Below, in pieces: positions 49,405 through 60,768 of a DNA stretch of 64,000 nt; the stretch's first letter is position 1, and every line of letters begins with the position of its first letter. The DNA is from Hevea brasiliensis (lineage: Eukaryota; Streptophyta; Magnoliopsida; Malpighiales; Euphorbiaceae), in the NCBI RefSeq assembly GCF_030052815.1, contig NC_079493.1:127847894-127911893 (forward strand). The letters run 5' to 3'. Position numbers and translations under genes: made by a program. Under the pieces are notes generated by a model. The model ran no database searches. It saw only the letters and a list, made by a program, of their open reading frames with translations, and was not told the origin of the DNA.

Positions 49405-49776
49405 CTATCTAAAGAAGCCTATGTCAATAGCCAACATTGTGATCGATCCAGTGGTGTCGCCGATCGAGCTTAACCCATCCGAACACCCAATGTGGAGGGA
49501 AACCGCCGAACACCCAATGTGGTGAGAAGCGAATAAGCTCGGAAGAGCGATCGCGTGGATCCGAACATTAGCAATCAGCTCACCCGAAATCGATTCGCTG
49601 ATTATTCCAGTTGAGCGACTCGAGATCGGCACGATCGAAGTCCGCAACCCAAATTGGTCAATTGATTCAGTTCTCTCACCATCATCAGTTAAGGTTTTCA
49701 CGATTATTCGATCACCGGGATCGTAAATTTTCAGTCGGTGGATAAAGAAGTCCATTGGAAAAAGATTAAAAGCCAC
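49405..49776 (-). CDS. Hypothetical antisense ORF in LTR of H (123 aa)
   Basis: Start ATG at 49774-49776 (MAFNLFPMDFFIHRL). Not recognised. A basic/acidic middle (DRIIVKTLTDDGERTES) and a Ser/Ile-rich second half containing two copies of HIGCS. Those copies come from a short DNA repeat (ACACCCAATGTGG at 49484 and 49509). A palindromic TATATATA lies about 90 bp upstream. It could be a second small gene in the LTR or a chance frame; low confidence. Confidence 0.25.
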   Translation of the reverse strand: MAFNLFPMDFFIHRLKIYDPGDRIIVKTLTDDGERTESIDQFGLRTSIVPISSRSTGIISESISGELIANVRIHAIALPSLFASHHIGCSAVSLHIGCSDGLSSIGDTTGSITMLAIDIGFFR

Positions 49777-49862
49777 GTCAGATTTAATTATCGCTTAACA
49801 GCTTAAAACAAGAAAGAAAAAGCAAGAGAGGAAATCGGATGAAGGGAAGTCTCTTTCGTCTG

Positions 49863-49876
49863 GGGTATATATAGGG
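49863..49876. promoter_or_regulatory. Symmetric TATATATA element in U3 of H
   Basis: GGTATATATAGGGG reads as a TATA box on either strand. Leftward it is suitably placed for the ORF starting at 49776; rightward nothing obvious starts nearby. Direction is undecided. Confidence 0.35.
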
Positions 49877-50487
49877 GAAAACGGGCATTTATTACTGAGC
49901 AGAAAACGAAGCGGACGCTTCGGGAATCGAGGGGAAATTAATGCTTTAACCGGACCAAGGCTGATTAAGGGATCGGAATAATAGGAATCGGAGGATGGGA
50001 GATCGGAATAAGAGCATGTCAAGAAGATCGAGAAGGGGGAGGGATCGGAAGACAAAGAGAATAAGACAAATCCCAAATAACCGTCGTCAGAATCAGAGCC
50101 GAGGTAGTTAAAGCGTGGCAGACGAGATCTCCACCGCACGCCTAAGAATCGCCCGCAATGCTGACAGGTGCCAGGGTATGTCATGACAGTCCTGTACATC
50201 CCAATCCCCACCGTTGATCTCACTGGTAAGGACAAACCCGGAACCCTTGGATCAAAAGAGAAGACGACAATACCAGTGTCTTTCGCTCTTAGCCCTCAGA
50301 TCGTTCCGGACAAGAAGATTTGGGACCATCAGATTGAAAGAAGAAAAGGACAAATATTCTGAAGAGTGATCTCAGCCATTCATTTTGATTCTCTTTAATT
50401 CCTGAACATCCGATCATGTCCTTCGAAATCTTGACCCTCCATCTCCCTCAAAATAAATCCTGACCCTTCATGGGGAGCACCCGATTC

Positions 50488-50496
50488 CTATAAATA
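50488..50496 (+). promoter_or_regulatory. TATA box of the LTR promoter, element H
   Basis: CTATAAATA preceded by a GC-rich stretch. Transcription is expected near 50520, starting the R region of the genomic RNA. This fits a very long U3 that holds the antisense genes. Confidence 0.55.
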
Positions 50497-51513
50497 CCTG
50501 CATGAAAAACTGTTCAAGGGACGGGCAAAAAAGAAAGGTAGTTATTATAGCGGAAGAACTCTGAAACTTGATTCAGTTTGTTACTCTGCTACTTTGAAGT
50601 TTTGATTAGAAAGACTTTTGAAACTAGTTTTCTGAAGTATTTTCTTGAAAAGGATTCTGAATACTGGAACTCTACATTTTCAGTTTGTTCATTATCTGGT
50701 CACACTCTCACTTTCAGCCCTTTATCATCTCTGTCTTCATTCCCATTATCCAAGATCAACTTCATTTCACTCGATTTTTATCTTAATCTGATTGTATTTT
50801 AGCTAAGCACCCTTCATTTCACAACGAACATCAGCCCTCAAGCTAATTAGTCTGCTGTCTTATTACTATTTGTCACCCCATAGTTATTTCAATAGATTTG
50901 GCTCCTTACAGGTAAGAGCTCATATCGCCGTTTTATTAAGTGTTTACGTTTACTTTCCGCATTTTCTTTGTTCTTTTTATGTATGTGATTTTCTCCAAGT
51001 TTATTTAGTGCCAAAGAACCTTAAAGAATGTTACTCTCGAGTTTATTTCTTTAGCGATCAGTCCATCATTTTATTAACCTTCGTCATTTCTGAATGCAAG
51101 TTTTCTATCTCTTAGTAGCGTGTAAGTGGTTGGGTAAAACGTAGGTAACTGCAACTTAAGGGTCTCTTTTAAGAGAGAGAGCCTGAATAACACGTCAGGA
51201 AAATAGCCAAACTATTAGGCTGACGTAAACGGCAATTCGGCAAGATGCCATAAAGTGGAATAAAACCAAAGTAAACGAAACAGAATAGATCGGACATTAA
51301 TAGGTACTGGTAAAGTGACCTTAGGGGAAGTCAGCCAAATTTAGTCCAGCTTCTCTTATTTAGTCACAAAATATCAATTAGAAGCCTTACCCCCCCCCCC
51401 CCCCCCAACACCTTAGAACGTCAGAATCCTTAGCTTTAGGACCTTATGACATGTAGCTGAAATTAAAATTTGGGAGATCGGAAAGATCCCATTAAGGTTC
51501 CTGTTAATTTAAA

Positions 51514-51905
51514 AAGAGATCGGAAGAGGGTTCTTATCCGATTCTCAACTCAAAACTTTAATTAAATAGAGATCGGAGGAGAGTTCTTATCCGGTCTCAA
51601 ATCAAAATTTAAATAAATACTTAATAGAGATCGGAAGAGAGTTCTTATCCGATTCTCAACTCAAAATTTAAAATAAATATTAAATAGAAATCGGAGGAGA
51701 GTTCTTATCCGGTCTCAACTCAAAATTTTAATAAACATTAAATAGAAAATTGGAGGAAAATTCTTATCCGATCCCTGAGCTAAAATTTTAATGAATACTT
51801 AAAAGAGATCGGAGGAGAGTTCTTATCCGATTCTCAATCCTAAATTTTAAATACCCCAAGAGAGATCGGAGGAGAGTTCTTATCTGATTCTCACACCAAA
51901 TCTTA
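51514..51905 (+). repeat. Seven-copy ~58-bp tandem repeat in R/U5 of H
   Basis: Each unit opens AGAGATCGGA(A/G)GAGAGTTC, then TTATCCG(A/G)TTCTCA, then an AT-rich tail. Unit starts lie near 51514, 51568, 51626, 51686, 51744, 51804 and 51861. Being downstream of the TATA box, it would be part of the transcript leader. A C-homopolymer (about 51392-51406) lies just upstream. Confidence 0.85.
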
Positions 51906-52305
51906 GCCTGTACGCAAGATAATCCCAAAACCAAAAATGATTCGCGACGTCAATTCACTAAGGTCGTCTCATTTACTTATGTATCTGGGTAATCCGAATT
52001 TAGTGAAAGATCAAATATTCCTTTTGTCAAAAGGATTAACATTTCCGTTCAAGCCCTCTTAACTAATTTATGAAGAACGTGAAATTAAGTCTACTTACTC
52101 TTATTAAGGGACGAGGTGGGGTGCCTAACACCTTCCCCACCCGTTTACGGACCCCGAACCTAGAATCTCTGTCTTGAAGTGGTTTCATATTTAATTTATC
52201 TTCCCAAAAGGTTTTCTTTAGTTTCCCTCAAAACTAAGGTGGCGACTCCTCACTCATTCCCACTTCTGTGAGGGTTCTGCTCAGCGATCAAAATCCCTTG
52301 CATAC

Positions 52306-52320
52306 TGGCGACTAATCTGG
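52306..52320 (+). promoter_or_regulatory. Primer-binding site of element H (tRNA-Arg-like)
   Basis: TGGCGACTAATCTGG: the first eight bases and the CTGG block agree with the complement of the 3' end of plant tRNA-Arg, the primer reported for Ogre-type elements; the middle is diverged. A better TGGCGACTCC at 52232-52241 is probably U5. The same motif lies inside solo LTR G, whose ends are fixed by its target duplication. Confidence 0.55.
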
Positions 52321-53183
52321 GAGACTACAAAGACTGACTTAACCCCGGTCTAGTGGTCCAAAAGTAGATTTAATTTTGCCCGATCAAATTATAGTTAGAT
52401 GGGCTCATTCAGCGATGTTTTATACGTTAATTATTGTTATTGCGGCTAACTATTTTGCTTGTTTTGCCTGTTTTATTTCCTACAGTGCTCTTCGTTTCAA
52501 AAAAAAAGAAAAAGGGAAAAATGGAAAAATAAAATCCCCCTGAATTGGGAAGAGGTAAAGGTGTCCCTTCACACACTGAACACTCACACGATGTCCTCAC
52601 ACACTTTGGCCCTATACCCGGGCTTTCTTACCCTTTTAGGAAAGTAGGAGGGAGTCATGTAGCGGTACCCGTGGGTTCTACCCCGTTAGTATCCGTGAAG
52701 GCTTCTGCTCAAATTGAAACTTGTTCTATCCACTGTGATACTCGTGGAATTTTCCCGATAATATCATGGTTATAGAATGGGGCCCTACTGTTTACAGTAG
52801 GGGCAATTTGGGAACCTGTGGCTTTTAGAAAATTAGATCCTGAGCTAAACTATCACGATAGCTGAAAGCCGTAGTAAGCTACCTTGTAAGATAGAACTAT
52901 CCAAATAGGTAGCGCTCGTCCGATATCAGGAGTCTCCCTATTATAGGACAAAAGGGGCATACTTACTCTTATCCTTTTCTGCTTTAATTTCCTTTTGTTC
53001 ATTTTTGTGAGGGTAATCTTGAATTCTACTAAAACACCTACACATTTTCCTACTTTGATAAATGTGTACGTGTCATCCTGTCAACAGTATGATTCAAAAT
53101 TACCCTAATTTATCTTGCTAACGAGTTTTCCCGCAGGCATTACCAAACCAAGAGTCTGTAAAAGGATAGGCATCATATTTATC
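52321..53183 (+). other. Leader of element H with candidate splice acceptor
   Basis: No coding similarity. TTGCTAACG (53115-53123, a good plant branch-point match) is followed by TTTTCCCGCAG ending at 53136, then the ORF1 start 48 bp on. An A-rich patch is at 52499-52530. The short open frames at 52459-52775 look like chance. Confidence 0.5.
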
Positions 53184-55077
53184 ATGGCATCCTCGAGTCA
53201 GTCGGCAGAAGAAGTTCAGAATGCTAAACTTTGGTCCAAATCGATTCATACTCCAGTACCCCCACAAAATGATGTTTCCAAGGCACATGCTAGCTTACTA
53301 CCTTCATTAGATCTGAATAAAATTGAAGTCAGAATGAACAGCCTCGAGGGTCTGTCTAATGGATGGAGGTCGCTTCCCGATCAGGTCAAGGCACGATTTG
53401 AAGAGAAGTATGGGAGGATTGCAACCTTAATGCAAGTCAAGGTCCAAATCCCGGCATTAAAGGCCATGTTGTCTGTTTGGAACCCTAAGTACGGGGTATT
53501 CTCTTTCAATGATATTGATACAGTTCCCACTATGGAAGAATATCAGGCATTATTAGGGATTCCTTATTCAACACAGAATCGGATCTACCTACACTTTTGA
53601 GCATAGGCAGACCTGGAAACGATTAACACATTTGTTGGGCATCCCTTCAGAGGAGGCAAAGTCAAAAGAAACTGTCAAAGGAAACACACATGGTTGGTAT
53701 TGGACATATCTCCAGAAGTGGTTAGATCAGTACCTCCAAGAGAAACAGTGGAATCAAGCTTCAGTGGCACTCGCCTTGGGAATCTATGGTCTGATTTTGT
53801 TCCCGGGACCATTGGGAATCGTAACTTGCAGCGCGGTGGAAGTATTCTAGACGGTAGAAAGGCAGGAGATCAATCCGATACCGGCAATTCCCGCGGAAAT
53901 CTTATTAACCCTAACCTACTACAGACAGCAGAGGAAAGGGTCCATTAAGTGTTGTTCTCAGTTGCTATACCTCTGGATTATCAGTCACATGTGTCCTGTG
54001 GAGACAAAGGGATTAACTTGGCACCTTGACCAGCATCCCATCGAAAAGATGACCCGGTTAGTAATCAGTCCGAAGAATGAACAGCAGTGGTGGGAACGGA
54101 TTTTGAGTTTCAATAGCCATGATTACTGTTGGAGGAAGTCGGACGCCGTGCCAACCCGTTTTGATCGGTACGGGAGGAAATCAGTCGGTATCCCTAATCG
54201 GAGTAATCGGATATACAAGTTACACTCCGGCATTGGTAATGAGGCAGTTTGGCTCAACGCAGTCCATGATCGACATTGAAGAATACCACCAAGGTCACTT
54301 CTACCATGAGCTCAAGGAAGAGGAAGGATTGAAACTGGCTCGCAAGTCTTGGGAAAACATTACTCTGATGGAGAGATCGCCTAAAAGCCCAAGTGCCTCG
54401 GGCGATTATCTTAAATGGAGAGCTGACAGAGACCGAGAACACTCAACTACAGAATTCGAGGACAGCAACCCTCGCCAAAACGTCCTATTAGAAGAAGCTG
54501 ATAATCGTCTGCTTGACTCACTACAAAAAGCAAACACCGAGAACTCACAACTGCAAGAACAAATAAAACAGTTGGAGGACCAATAGCAGAAACTTAAAAG
54601 AAAAGTGAGAAGGCTCAAGGAAGAGGCAAGGGCCGTAAGGATGGGGTTCGAAGAGCAAGAGGAACAGTGGGAAAAGGAAAAAGACTCTCTCCAAGCTGAG
54701 GTAAAAGAAGTAAAGTGCAAAATAGTAAGCTTCAAGAAAAGATGAAATACCAAGAGGTGCTCATTGAAGAGTATAAACAGGAAAACAAAAAGAAGAAGCT
54801 CGTATTAAAAGAACAGGCACTACTCATCAACGATATCTTGAAAGAGTGTGCTAAGGAAAGGAAAGAGAAAGAAAAACAAGCTGCTCTCTATCAAGGACTG
54901 AAAGAGAATGTCGACCAGCTGGAAAGAACGATAGCACAAGGAAAACAAGAACTATTACCTGAATCCGAATATGCTCTCAAAGCATTCGACCCTGCCAAGC
55001 AAGAAGAAAGGTTATATGAGTATCTCAGAAGATGTCATCTTATTATAAAGAACCTTCCAGAGCCTAGGCCAATGTAG
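53184..55077 (+). pseudogene. ORF1 of element H (DUF7745-like, with C-terminal coiled coil)
   Basis: I prefer ATG at 53184 (MASSSQSAEEVQNAKLW) to the upstream in-frame ATG because it follows the candidate acceptor. N-terminal part has VWNPKYGVFSFNDIDTVP and MEEYQALLGIPY. After a frameshift at about 53590 comes GWYWTYLQKWL, then VALALGIYGLILFPG. The TYYRQQ region and an EEYHQGHFYHEL block lie in other frames. The last 230 residues (54400-55077) are a strongly charged coiled coil, with a stop at 54584. Similar ORF1 proteins precede gag in Tat/Ogre-like elements; their function is unknown. At least four frame breaks. Confidence 0.65.
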
Positions 55078-55413
55078 AGGATACGATGTACAAATTATTC
55101 AGTTAATGAAATGATTTCTGGACCATTGTTTAGTAAATTTGTGAATGAATAATATGACTCCCGTAGGAACTCCCTCGCTAGGGTTATGTGAAAAATTGAA
55201 TGCGCTATATGGACAGGTATCATAAATGCGCATTCAATCCAGTCATTCACAGTCAGACTATCGAACGATGCCATGATAAAATTGATGCGATTATCCTTTA
55301 CGCATTTCAACCGGCTCTCAAATGCCATCAGATCCTTCGTCCCGCATCAGACTTTTAGTTTCTTTGCAAAATTCAAAGTTCATTTAAAATTTTCTTTTTT
55401 TTACACCTTACAG

Positions 55414-58400
55414 GAAATCAATATTGCTTCAAACAAGGCAAGTCTGACCAAGCACACGGTTCAGCCCAAGCGAGTGTACTTAACAAGATCTCGGACAAAG
55501 AAAATAATGAAAGATCAGGAACAAGTACAGAACCTACAGGGGCAAGTTTCCGAATTGAAAGATCAGGTCTCAGAACTTATGAGACTAATGAGGGAAATGT
55601 CCCAGAATAAACCCACAGCAGAGCCTAGCCTACCACTACCTCCTCCACCTCCTACAACAAATGATCCTCACCAAGCTTCAACTTCTTTTACCTTTCAGTC
55701 TCCCACCCCGACCGACGATCATCACAATCCGGTTACCACAAATAATGACCTACCTTACTCTCATTACCTAACTGCTCCAAACACCGACCCATACCCTTCA
55801 AATATAATCCCTCCCATTAACTTCACACCTCATCTCACAACTGGGGGAGTATTCCACGCAGTGGGAGGATAAAATAAGTCAAAAGAAAGTTAGAAACTAT
55901 CTCTAGAGGAGAGATTGAGAGCAATTGTAGGCCTGAATAGGTATGGTTCAGTCGACGTGGCATCGCTTAGATTGGTTCCCGATGTGGTGGTGCCTCCCAA
56001 GTTCAAGGTCCCTGATTTCGACAAGTACACAGGGATTTCAGATCCTCGCATTCACTTGGCCACCTATATCGCCAAGATGTCCGCCCGACAGAGGACGATA
56101 GATCGCTGGTCCACTTCTTTCATGAGAGCCTCTCGTGGCGCTTTGAGGTGGTGTATCCAGCTGGACAGAGCAAATCAAGGCTCCGGAAGGATTTAGCTGA
56201 TGCCTTCTTAAAGCAGTACAAATTTAACTGCGATGTGGCCCCCACAAGGAGGGACCTCCAGAACCTGGTACAGAAAGACAGAGAAAGCTTCAAGGAATAT
56301 GCCTAGAGATGGAGAGAAAAGGCGGCAGAAGTCCATCCTCCTGGATCGACAATGAGTCAGGTTTCTCTGTTCATTGAGACTTTGAAAGCCCCCTATTTCA
56401 ATTTGATGATTGGGAACACTTCTAACAGCTTCTCTGATATTATCCAGGCCAGTGAAAGAATAGAGGCCAACTTAAGAATGGGACGATTGCAGGAGTTGGC
56501 TGAGAACCCTGCAAAGAAAATTGCCAATTTTGGCAAGAAAAAGGAGGGTGATGTTCATTCAGTCACCCGGCAGAATAATTACTCTCCACTACCTCCAAAC
56601 AATTATCGGCCATATCCTCCCCCTCATGGCCAAACAGTCGCAAACATTCCACCTCCTTTCCCTAACTATCCACACCCGCGCCCACAATATCCCTCACCTA
56701 CAAATTACCAACCGAGACCGCCTCCTCCTCCTGCTCAACCAAGACCACCACAAAACAACCCAAGACCCCCAAGAAACCCTGATCCACCTCTTCCCCTCCC
56801 ACTCAGTGAAATATACCGATACCTTATCGGTATAAATCAAATCGCACTCAGCCTCTAGATCCAATTCAGCCTCCATACCCTGTGGTATGATACCACCGCC
56901 TGTGAGTATCATGGAGGGGCACAAGGGCACTCAACCGATAATCATGGGCACTCGTGGGGAGAGTGCACGCTTAATCGTAAACAGTGGTCAAGATTGAGGG
57001 AAATGGTTCCTCCCCAATGTTACCTCAAACCCACCGCCTAACCATAATGCAGCAAAGTGGTGTAAATATGATAGAGCCCGATGAAGAAGGATCAACGCTG
57101 GAAGTAGACAAGCTGGTTCCTTACTTTAAGGAAATTTTTGCTGTGGCAATGAGGGAAGGCTACCTCTGCCCTCAGGTAGCGAGATTGGAAGAGAGTACGG
57201 GGTGTCCTTATCATGGAGGGGCACCTGATCACGAGCTGCAGGGCTGTGAGGGATTCAGGCAAGAGGTTCGGAACTTATTGTCTCTCGAGGTTCTGAGATG
57301 CCAGACAAGGTCGAAGATGGAAGAGGGAGTGAATACCACTAGATATAGCCAAAATGCTCCCACCCCTAAACCCAGAATCACTTTCTCACCCCCGGTAGCC
57401 TCACCACCAGTAACGGTTATCCGAGCCCCATCTTAGCTCCCTGTTACCAACACCCACGCCATACCTTGGAACTACAATTTCCAAGTCTTCACTCAAGGAG
57501 CGTCAAGCAGTATACCGGCTCCTAGTCTTGCTTCACCTCCGGCACCTCCTAAGCCATGTTTCACTCCTCATGAACACTTTCAGATGACTTATGCCAGACC
57601 TACCACTAGTGCTACTTCCCAGGATAATCTTCGACCTGTCACTACCACAAAATCCTCCTCGCATGAGCAAGAGGTTGAGTTCATAACTCGAAGTGGGAGG
57701 TGTTACAGTAACGAAGAAAAAGAAAAGAGAAAAGGGAAAGTAAAAATGGGAGAGTCACTGAAGAACACCGAAGAGGAGGTTGAGAAGACAGAGGATACAG
57801 AGCCTGCTGAGCATAAAGAAGAGGAGGAACTGCTGCTCCAAATAATGAAACAGAGCGAGTATGATGTGGTGGAGCAGTTGAGGAAAACTCCTGCCCAAAT
57901 TTCGCTGTTATCGCTGATCTTGAGTTCGGAAGTGCACCGAAAAACCTTGCAGAGAATCCTGGATCAAGCCTTTGTAAACCCCAACATTACTCCGGGGCAG
58001 TTTGAGAAGATAGTGGGACAAATCCAGGCATCCAGTTTTGTTACTTTCTCGGAGGACGAGATAGACCCTGCGGGTTTAAGGCACACTAAGGCTCTACATG
58101 TAACAGTGAAGTGTAAGGGTTGTACAGTAGCCAAGGTACTTATTGATAACGGGTCAGCTCTCAATGTACTCCCTAGCGCTACCTTAGCTAGGTTGCCAGT
58201 TGACCAATCGGACATACGTCAAAGTGCTATGGTGGTAAGAGCCTTTGACGGTACTCGTAAGAGAAGTGTTGGGAGATATTGACTTGCCGCTCAGATTGGC
58301 GCATGCACTTTCAACGTCACATTCCGGTGATGAACATTGAGCCCGCCTATACTATGTCTTTGAGGAGGCCTTGATCCATTCTCGCGAACGCTGCTCCTCA

Positions 58401-58426
58401 ACTCGCACTGGAAAATAAAATACATC
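55414..58426 (+). pseudogene. gag and protease of element H
   Basis: Begins after acceptor-like TTACACCTTACAG ending at 55413. Short coiled coil (VQNLQGQVSELKDQVSEL), a Pro-rich stretch, then two stops (55870, near 55891). The capsid domain starts at 55915: NRYGSVDVASL, VPDFDKYTGISDPR. A stop interrupts EYA-RWREKAAEV near 56305 (CAG to TAG type). Next come a very Pro-rich linker (56575-56800), a Cys/His motif GCPYHGGAPDHELQGCEGF (57208-57264), a Lys/Glu-rich linker and the protease VLIDNGSALNVLPS near 58135 with catalytic Asp present. A frameshift and stop at 58280 end the frame inside the protease. Confidence 0.82.
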
Positions 58427-58993
58427 ATGGATGGCAAAATCATCATAGTGAAAGGAGAGGAGGCCTTGCTAGTCACCAAGCCACAATCACTTCCTTATGT
58501 GGAGGCAGCTGAGGAGTCATTGGAAAGCTCCTTCCAAGCCCTCGAGTTACAAGAAACCATCTCAGAAAATGGAGGGGCTATGACTATGGTAGCCAAAATA
58601 ATGACAAGGAGTGGGTACGAAGAAGGCAAAGGCCTAGGTGCCACATTACAGGGAATCGTTGAACCCATACCAGCTATCCAGAAGGTAGGCCGCTGCGGTT
58701 TGGGTTATGAGGAAGATGCCCTTATGGATGGGCATTTCTGGATGAGGAAAATGCTCCGGGATCAAAGGTTCGATCGGAAAATGGGAAATATGAAAGTAGT
58801 CCCGAGAATTACGGAGATCTTCACTAAACCGGTCATTCAACATCCGGCAAATACAGAAGAATCACCCGATGATCCATCCATAGATGTCATCCAACTGGAT
58901 TCCTTGTATGAGGCCCTAGTCTCGCCAATGACTGAGGGGCAAGAGCTGAACAACTGGACAACCGAGGACATCCCTGTACTCAATTTCGAGTAA
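58427..58993 (+). pseudogene. Protease tail and G-patch domain of element H
   Basis: In the same phase as the protease frame. DGKIIIVKGEEALLV and YVEAAEESLE are the usual protease-to-G-patch linker of Tat elements. The G-patch is MTRSGYEEGKGLGATLQG and ends GRCGLGY (about 58598-58710), keeping the glycines. G-patch domains bind nucleic acid or helicases (family knowledge); in this lineage the role is unproven. It ends at a stop at 58991, next to a non-coding stretch. Confidence 0.8.
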
Positions 58994-59163
58994 AGTACCT
59001 TTGGTTATCTACACTTGATCATTTTGTCCATGGTGACAAGTGTAATATTGTAAATGGACCTTTTCTTATGGCACAAACGTTAATGAATTAATAGCTCATT
59101 TTAAATCCAATTCTCTCTTTCTTTTGAATTCCATCCTTATAATACATTTTTTTATTCATTCAG
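58994..59163 (+). other. Candidate intron or spacer between G-patch and RT
   Basis: About 170 bp, AT-rich, ending TTTTTTATTCATTCAG at 59163, a good plant 3' splice site. Ogre elements are known to splice an intron between the protease and RT regions. The donor is unclear (AAGTACCT at 58996 is one option) and the upstream stop would remain. It may instead be a simple spacer. Confidence 0.4.
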
Positions 59164-60768
59164 GACCATTCATCAATTAACACCTAATAATCCAATAGAT
59201 TCAGAGATTCCTCTGGTTAATTTTGAAATCCCCATAACTGCCATTACTTCAAATGATTCTGAGGAAGACCCTACATAAGAAGACAGTGAAAAGGATGAGC
59301 CCTCCCTTGTGCCTTGTGGAGACGAAACGCTGACCGTAAACTTAGGCACGGAAGAAGTAAAAAGGGAACTTAAGGTAGTGGAGAGTGAAGAATTGGGAGA
59401 TATGATCAGTCTGCTTAAAGAATTCCTCGACGTATTTTCCTGGAGCTATGATGATATGGTTGGTTTGAACCCCCAGATAGTGACGCACAAAATTCCCCTA
59501 ATTCCAGGGACAGTCCCGGTAAAGCAGAAGTTAAGGAGAATGAATCCCGACACACTGCTCAAAGTTCGGGATGAAGTCAAGAAACAGTATGACGCTGGGT
59601 TCCTGGAAGTGGTCAAATATCCCCAATGGATAGCTAATGTGGTCCCGGTAATGAAGAAGGACGGGAGAGTTCGGGTGTGCGTCGATTACAGGGATCTCAA
59701 TAAAGCGAGCTTGAAAGACGATTTCCTCTCCTCACATTGATGTGTTAGTTGACAATGTTTGGATTGGGCAGGTGTTCGTGTATTGATGGGGCATCAGGGT
59801 ACAATCAGATCCCGATGGACGAGGAAGACAAGGATAAAACTGCTTTCATCACTCAATGGGGAGTATTTTGCTATCGGGTCATGCCTTTTGGGTTGAAGAA
59901 TGCTGGTGCTACCTACCAGCGTGCAATGGTCACATTATTCCATGATATGATGCATAAAGAGGTGGAAGTGTATGTGGATGACATGATCATCAAATCCCGG
60001 GGAGAAGAAAGTCATGTGCAGGTACTGAGGAAAGTATTCGAGAGACTCAGGAAATACCAGTTGAAACTAAACCCTGCCAAATGCATATTCGGAGCTAGAT
60101 CGGGAAAGTTGTTGGGATTCATAGTGCTTAGAGGGGAATAGAGGTTGATCCAGACAAGGTTCGAGCTATTCGAGAGCTGCCATCCCCAAGAACAGAAAGG
60201 GAGGTGCACAGTTTTCTGGGAAAGTTGAACTACATTTCGAGATTTATTTCTAATCTCACTGCCAAAGCTGAGCCAATTTTCAGGCTACTCCAGAAGAACA
60301 ACTCCACCCAATGGGATTCAGTTTGCCAAGAGGCTTTTGAGAAGATCAAGCAATACTTGTCAAGACCACCAGTATTGGTCCCACCTGCAAGTGTGGAGGC
60401 CTCTTATCCTGTATATGGCAGTCCAGCAGAACTCGATGGGATGTGTTTTGGGACAACATGATGATACCGGGCGAAAGGAGAGGGCTATTTATTACCTGAG
60501 TAAGAAGTTCAATGATTGTGAGTCAAGGTACTCTTTCTTAGAAAAGACTTGCTGCGCGTTAGCCTGGACAGCAAATCGCCTCAAGCATTACATGTTGAAT
60601 CACAAGACATGGCTCATCTCCAGGATGGATCCTATCAAATATGTATTCAAAAGCCCATTCGTGCCAGGTAGGATAGCCAAGTGGCAGGTTATACTCTCCC
60701 AATATGACATAGTCTATATGACCTGGAAAGCGGTGAAAGGTAGCGTGATTGTCGACCTCCTAGCGTAA
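59164..60768 (+). pseudogene. RT and first RNase H of element H
   Basis: From the acceptor: an acidic lead-in with a stop near 59276, then RT: FLDVFSWSYDDMVGL, WIANVVPVMKKDGR, VCVDYRDLNKAS. A frameshift at 59735-59760 is followed by DGASGYNQIPM, VMPFGLKNAGATYQR and the catalytic YVDDMIIKS (YVDD at 59971-59982). Another break near 60140, then FLGKLNYISRFI and RNase H remnants (FNDCESRYSFLEK, CCALAWTANRLKHYML). A stop at 60766-60768 ends it. Confidence 0.88.

Larger units (their letters stand above)
46415..52302 (+). repeat. LTR of element H, about 5.9 kb
   Basis: Starts TGTCGACACC after the PPT and ends CCCTTGCA three bases before the PBS. It contains an antisense gene remnant (46946-48789), a second antisense ORF (49405-49776), tandem repeats (49208-49364, 51514-51905) and a TATA box at 50488-50496. 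U3 is therefore about 4.1 kb and R/U5 about 1.8 kb. The motif GATCGGA recurs dozens of times. The order GTGCCTAACACCTTCC, CCGAACCTAGA, GGTGGCGACTCC near the end is shared with solo LTR G. No second copy is in the window to prove the limits. Confidence 0.72.

Noticed and set aside
52232..52241. TGGCGACTCC as the PBS of element H
   Set aside because: It is a better match to tRNA-Arg than 52306, but the same motif is inside solo LTR G, which is bounded by a target duplication, so it is more likely part of U5.
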